Assembly (NCBI RefSeq): GCF_019175285.1
Contig: NC_056527.1
Location: 123,690,112-123,754,111, forward strand
DNA from: Sceloporus undulatus
Lineage: Eukaryota > Chordata > Lepidosauria > Squamata > Phrynosomatidae
Reading direction: 5' to 3'
Length of the DNA: 64,000 bases
Part shown: piece by piece, positions 63,483 through 64,000 of the stretch
How positions within the stretch are numbered: position 1 is the stretch's first letter
Layout of the letters: the number at the start of each line of letters is the position of its first letter
Position numbers and translations under genes: made by a program
The notes under the pieces: generated by a model
Databases searched by the model: none
What the model saw: the letters and a program-made list of their open reading frames with translations, nothing else
Told to the model about the DNA's origin: nothing

Positions 63483-63485
63483 TTG
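63350..63485 (+). mobile_element. LINE 3' tail with (ATT)n
   Basis: 'gtaagccgcctcgatcctga' and 'ggcaggatataaataaaata' followed by an ATT array, a tail common to squamate CR1/L2-like LINEs. Confidence 0.6.
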
Positions 63486-63549
63486 CAGCAGTGAGCAAAT
63501 AGGCATCAATATAATGGAGAAGGTATAGCATCACTGTATTTATTTTCCT

Positions 63550-63752
63550 CTGTGGTTTGAGCGTTGGACTATGACTCCGGAGACCAGGGTTCGAATTCAG
63601 GCCATAGAAACCCATTGGGTGACCGTAGGAAAGTCACACTCTCAGCCTCAGAGGATGCCCATGGTGAACCTCCTCTTAAGGAACTTGGCAAGAAAAACCC
63701 CATGACGGTGTCGCCTTAGGGTTGCCATGAATCGGAAACAGCAACATCAATA
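63550..63752 (+). repeat. tRNA-derived SINE (right arm)
   Basis: 'gtggtttgagcgttggacta', 'gggttcgaattc' and 'agaaaaaccccatgacggtg'. Confidence 0.85.
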
Positions 63753-63754
63753 TA

Positions 63755-63940
63755 GGTCCAGAACACGCTGCAGAAATAATCCAGTTTGAGACCGCTTTAA
63801 CTGCCCTGGCTCAGTGCTAGGGAATCCTGGAAACTGTTGTTTATTACGGCACCAGAGCTTTCCGACAGAGAAGGCTCAATGTCTCACAAAACTACAGTTC
63901 CCAGAATTCCCCAGCATTGAACCAGGGCAGTTGAGAGTTT
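63755..63940. repeat. Family M MITE (right arm)
   Basis: 'acgctgcagaaataatccag', 'aaaactacagttcccagaat' and 'accagggcagttgagagt', ending about 35 bases before the POLR3D acceptor. Confidence 0.85.
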
Positions 63941-63976
63941 TAAAGAACTTTTTTTAAAACCTGTTTTCTCTTGGCA

Positions 63977-64000
63977 GATAATTCAAGATGTCAGAAGGGC
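63977..64000 (+). CDS. POLR3D: POLR3D first coding exon, right copy, cut by window end
   Basis: The acceptor 'ctcttggcag' ends at 63976, and the ATG at 63988-63990 opens M-S-E-G, matching the vertebrate RPC4 start MSEG. Only 13 coding bases are in view. This copy keeps the A of the start codon that the left copy lacks. Plus-strand orientation away from PHYHIP fits the divergent arrangement I recall in mammals. Confidence 0.85.

Larger units (their letters stand above)
61650..64000 (+). repeat. Right arm of the large inverted repeat (POLR3D 5' region)
   Basis: Inverted counterpart of 58300-60563 with fewer single-base losses. It includes an AT-rich block, MITE 62445-62645, promoter 62745-62990, SINE 63080-63265, LINE tail with (ATT)n 63350-63485, SINE 63550-63752, MITE 63755-63940 and the first coding exon. 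It is cut by the window end. Confidence 0.95.

Overview
This is a vertebrate nuclear window, almost certainly from a squamate reptile, probably an iguanian-type lizard. The evidence is a Bov-B/RTE LINE 3' end, many tRNA-headed SINEs with Bov-B-like tails (Sauria type), 5S-rRNA-headed SINEs, CR1-like and L1-like LINE ends and several palindromic MITE families. Genes are sparse and spliced. Almost all short reading frames are chance frames or repeat pieces. No bacterial-type gene, CRISPR array, tRNA gene or rRNA gene is present, and I identified no retrovirus or LTR element.

Layout. 1-2.1 kb is repeat-bearing intergenic DNA. At 2114-3124 (+) there is a 336-codon open frame with a good Kozak start and a poly(A) signal overlapping its end; I do not recognise its family. 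3.1-18.4 kb is intergenic and full of repeats. PHYHIP lies on the minus strand: four coding exons (18692-25573) join in frame to exactly 330 codons, and a likely non-coding first exon with a CCAAT/GC promoter sits at about 44.8-45.3 kb, giving a first intron of about 19 kb. That intron holds several repeat-poor stretches rich in homeodomain- and SOX-like words, which are the best enhancer candidates here.

From 49.6 to 58.3 kb, minus strand, lies POLR3D (RNA polymerase III subunit RPC4). Seven exons were located with splice sites, but nearly every exon carries single-base indels, mostly deletions, including one in the start codon. From about 58.3 kb to the window end the sequence folds back on itself. 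The POLR3D promoter and 5' region occur twice in inverted orientation (58.3-60.56 kb and 61.65-64.0 kb), around a core holding an N-gap, a fold-back element and a CR1 end. The right copy is cleaner, has an intact ATG and runs off the window on the plus strand. This is best read as an assembly fold-back of an unpolished, noisy long-read copy; a real inverted gene duplication is the alternative.

The most biologically interesting pattern is a MITE family whose arm carries a ZNF143/THAP11-like word (ACTACAATTCCCAG-type). A dozen or more copies are scattered here and one degenerate copy forms part of the POLR3D promoter, next to NRF1- and YY1-like sites.
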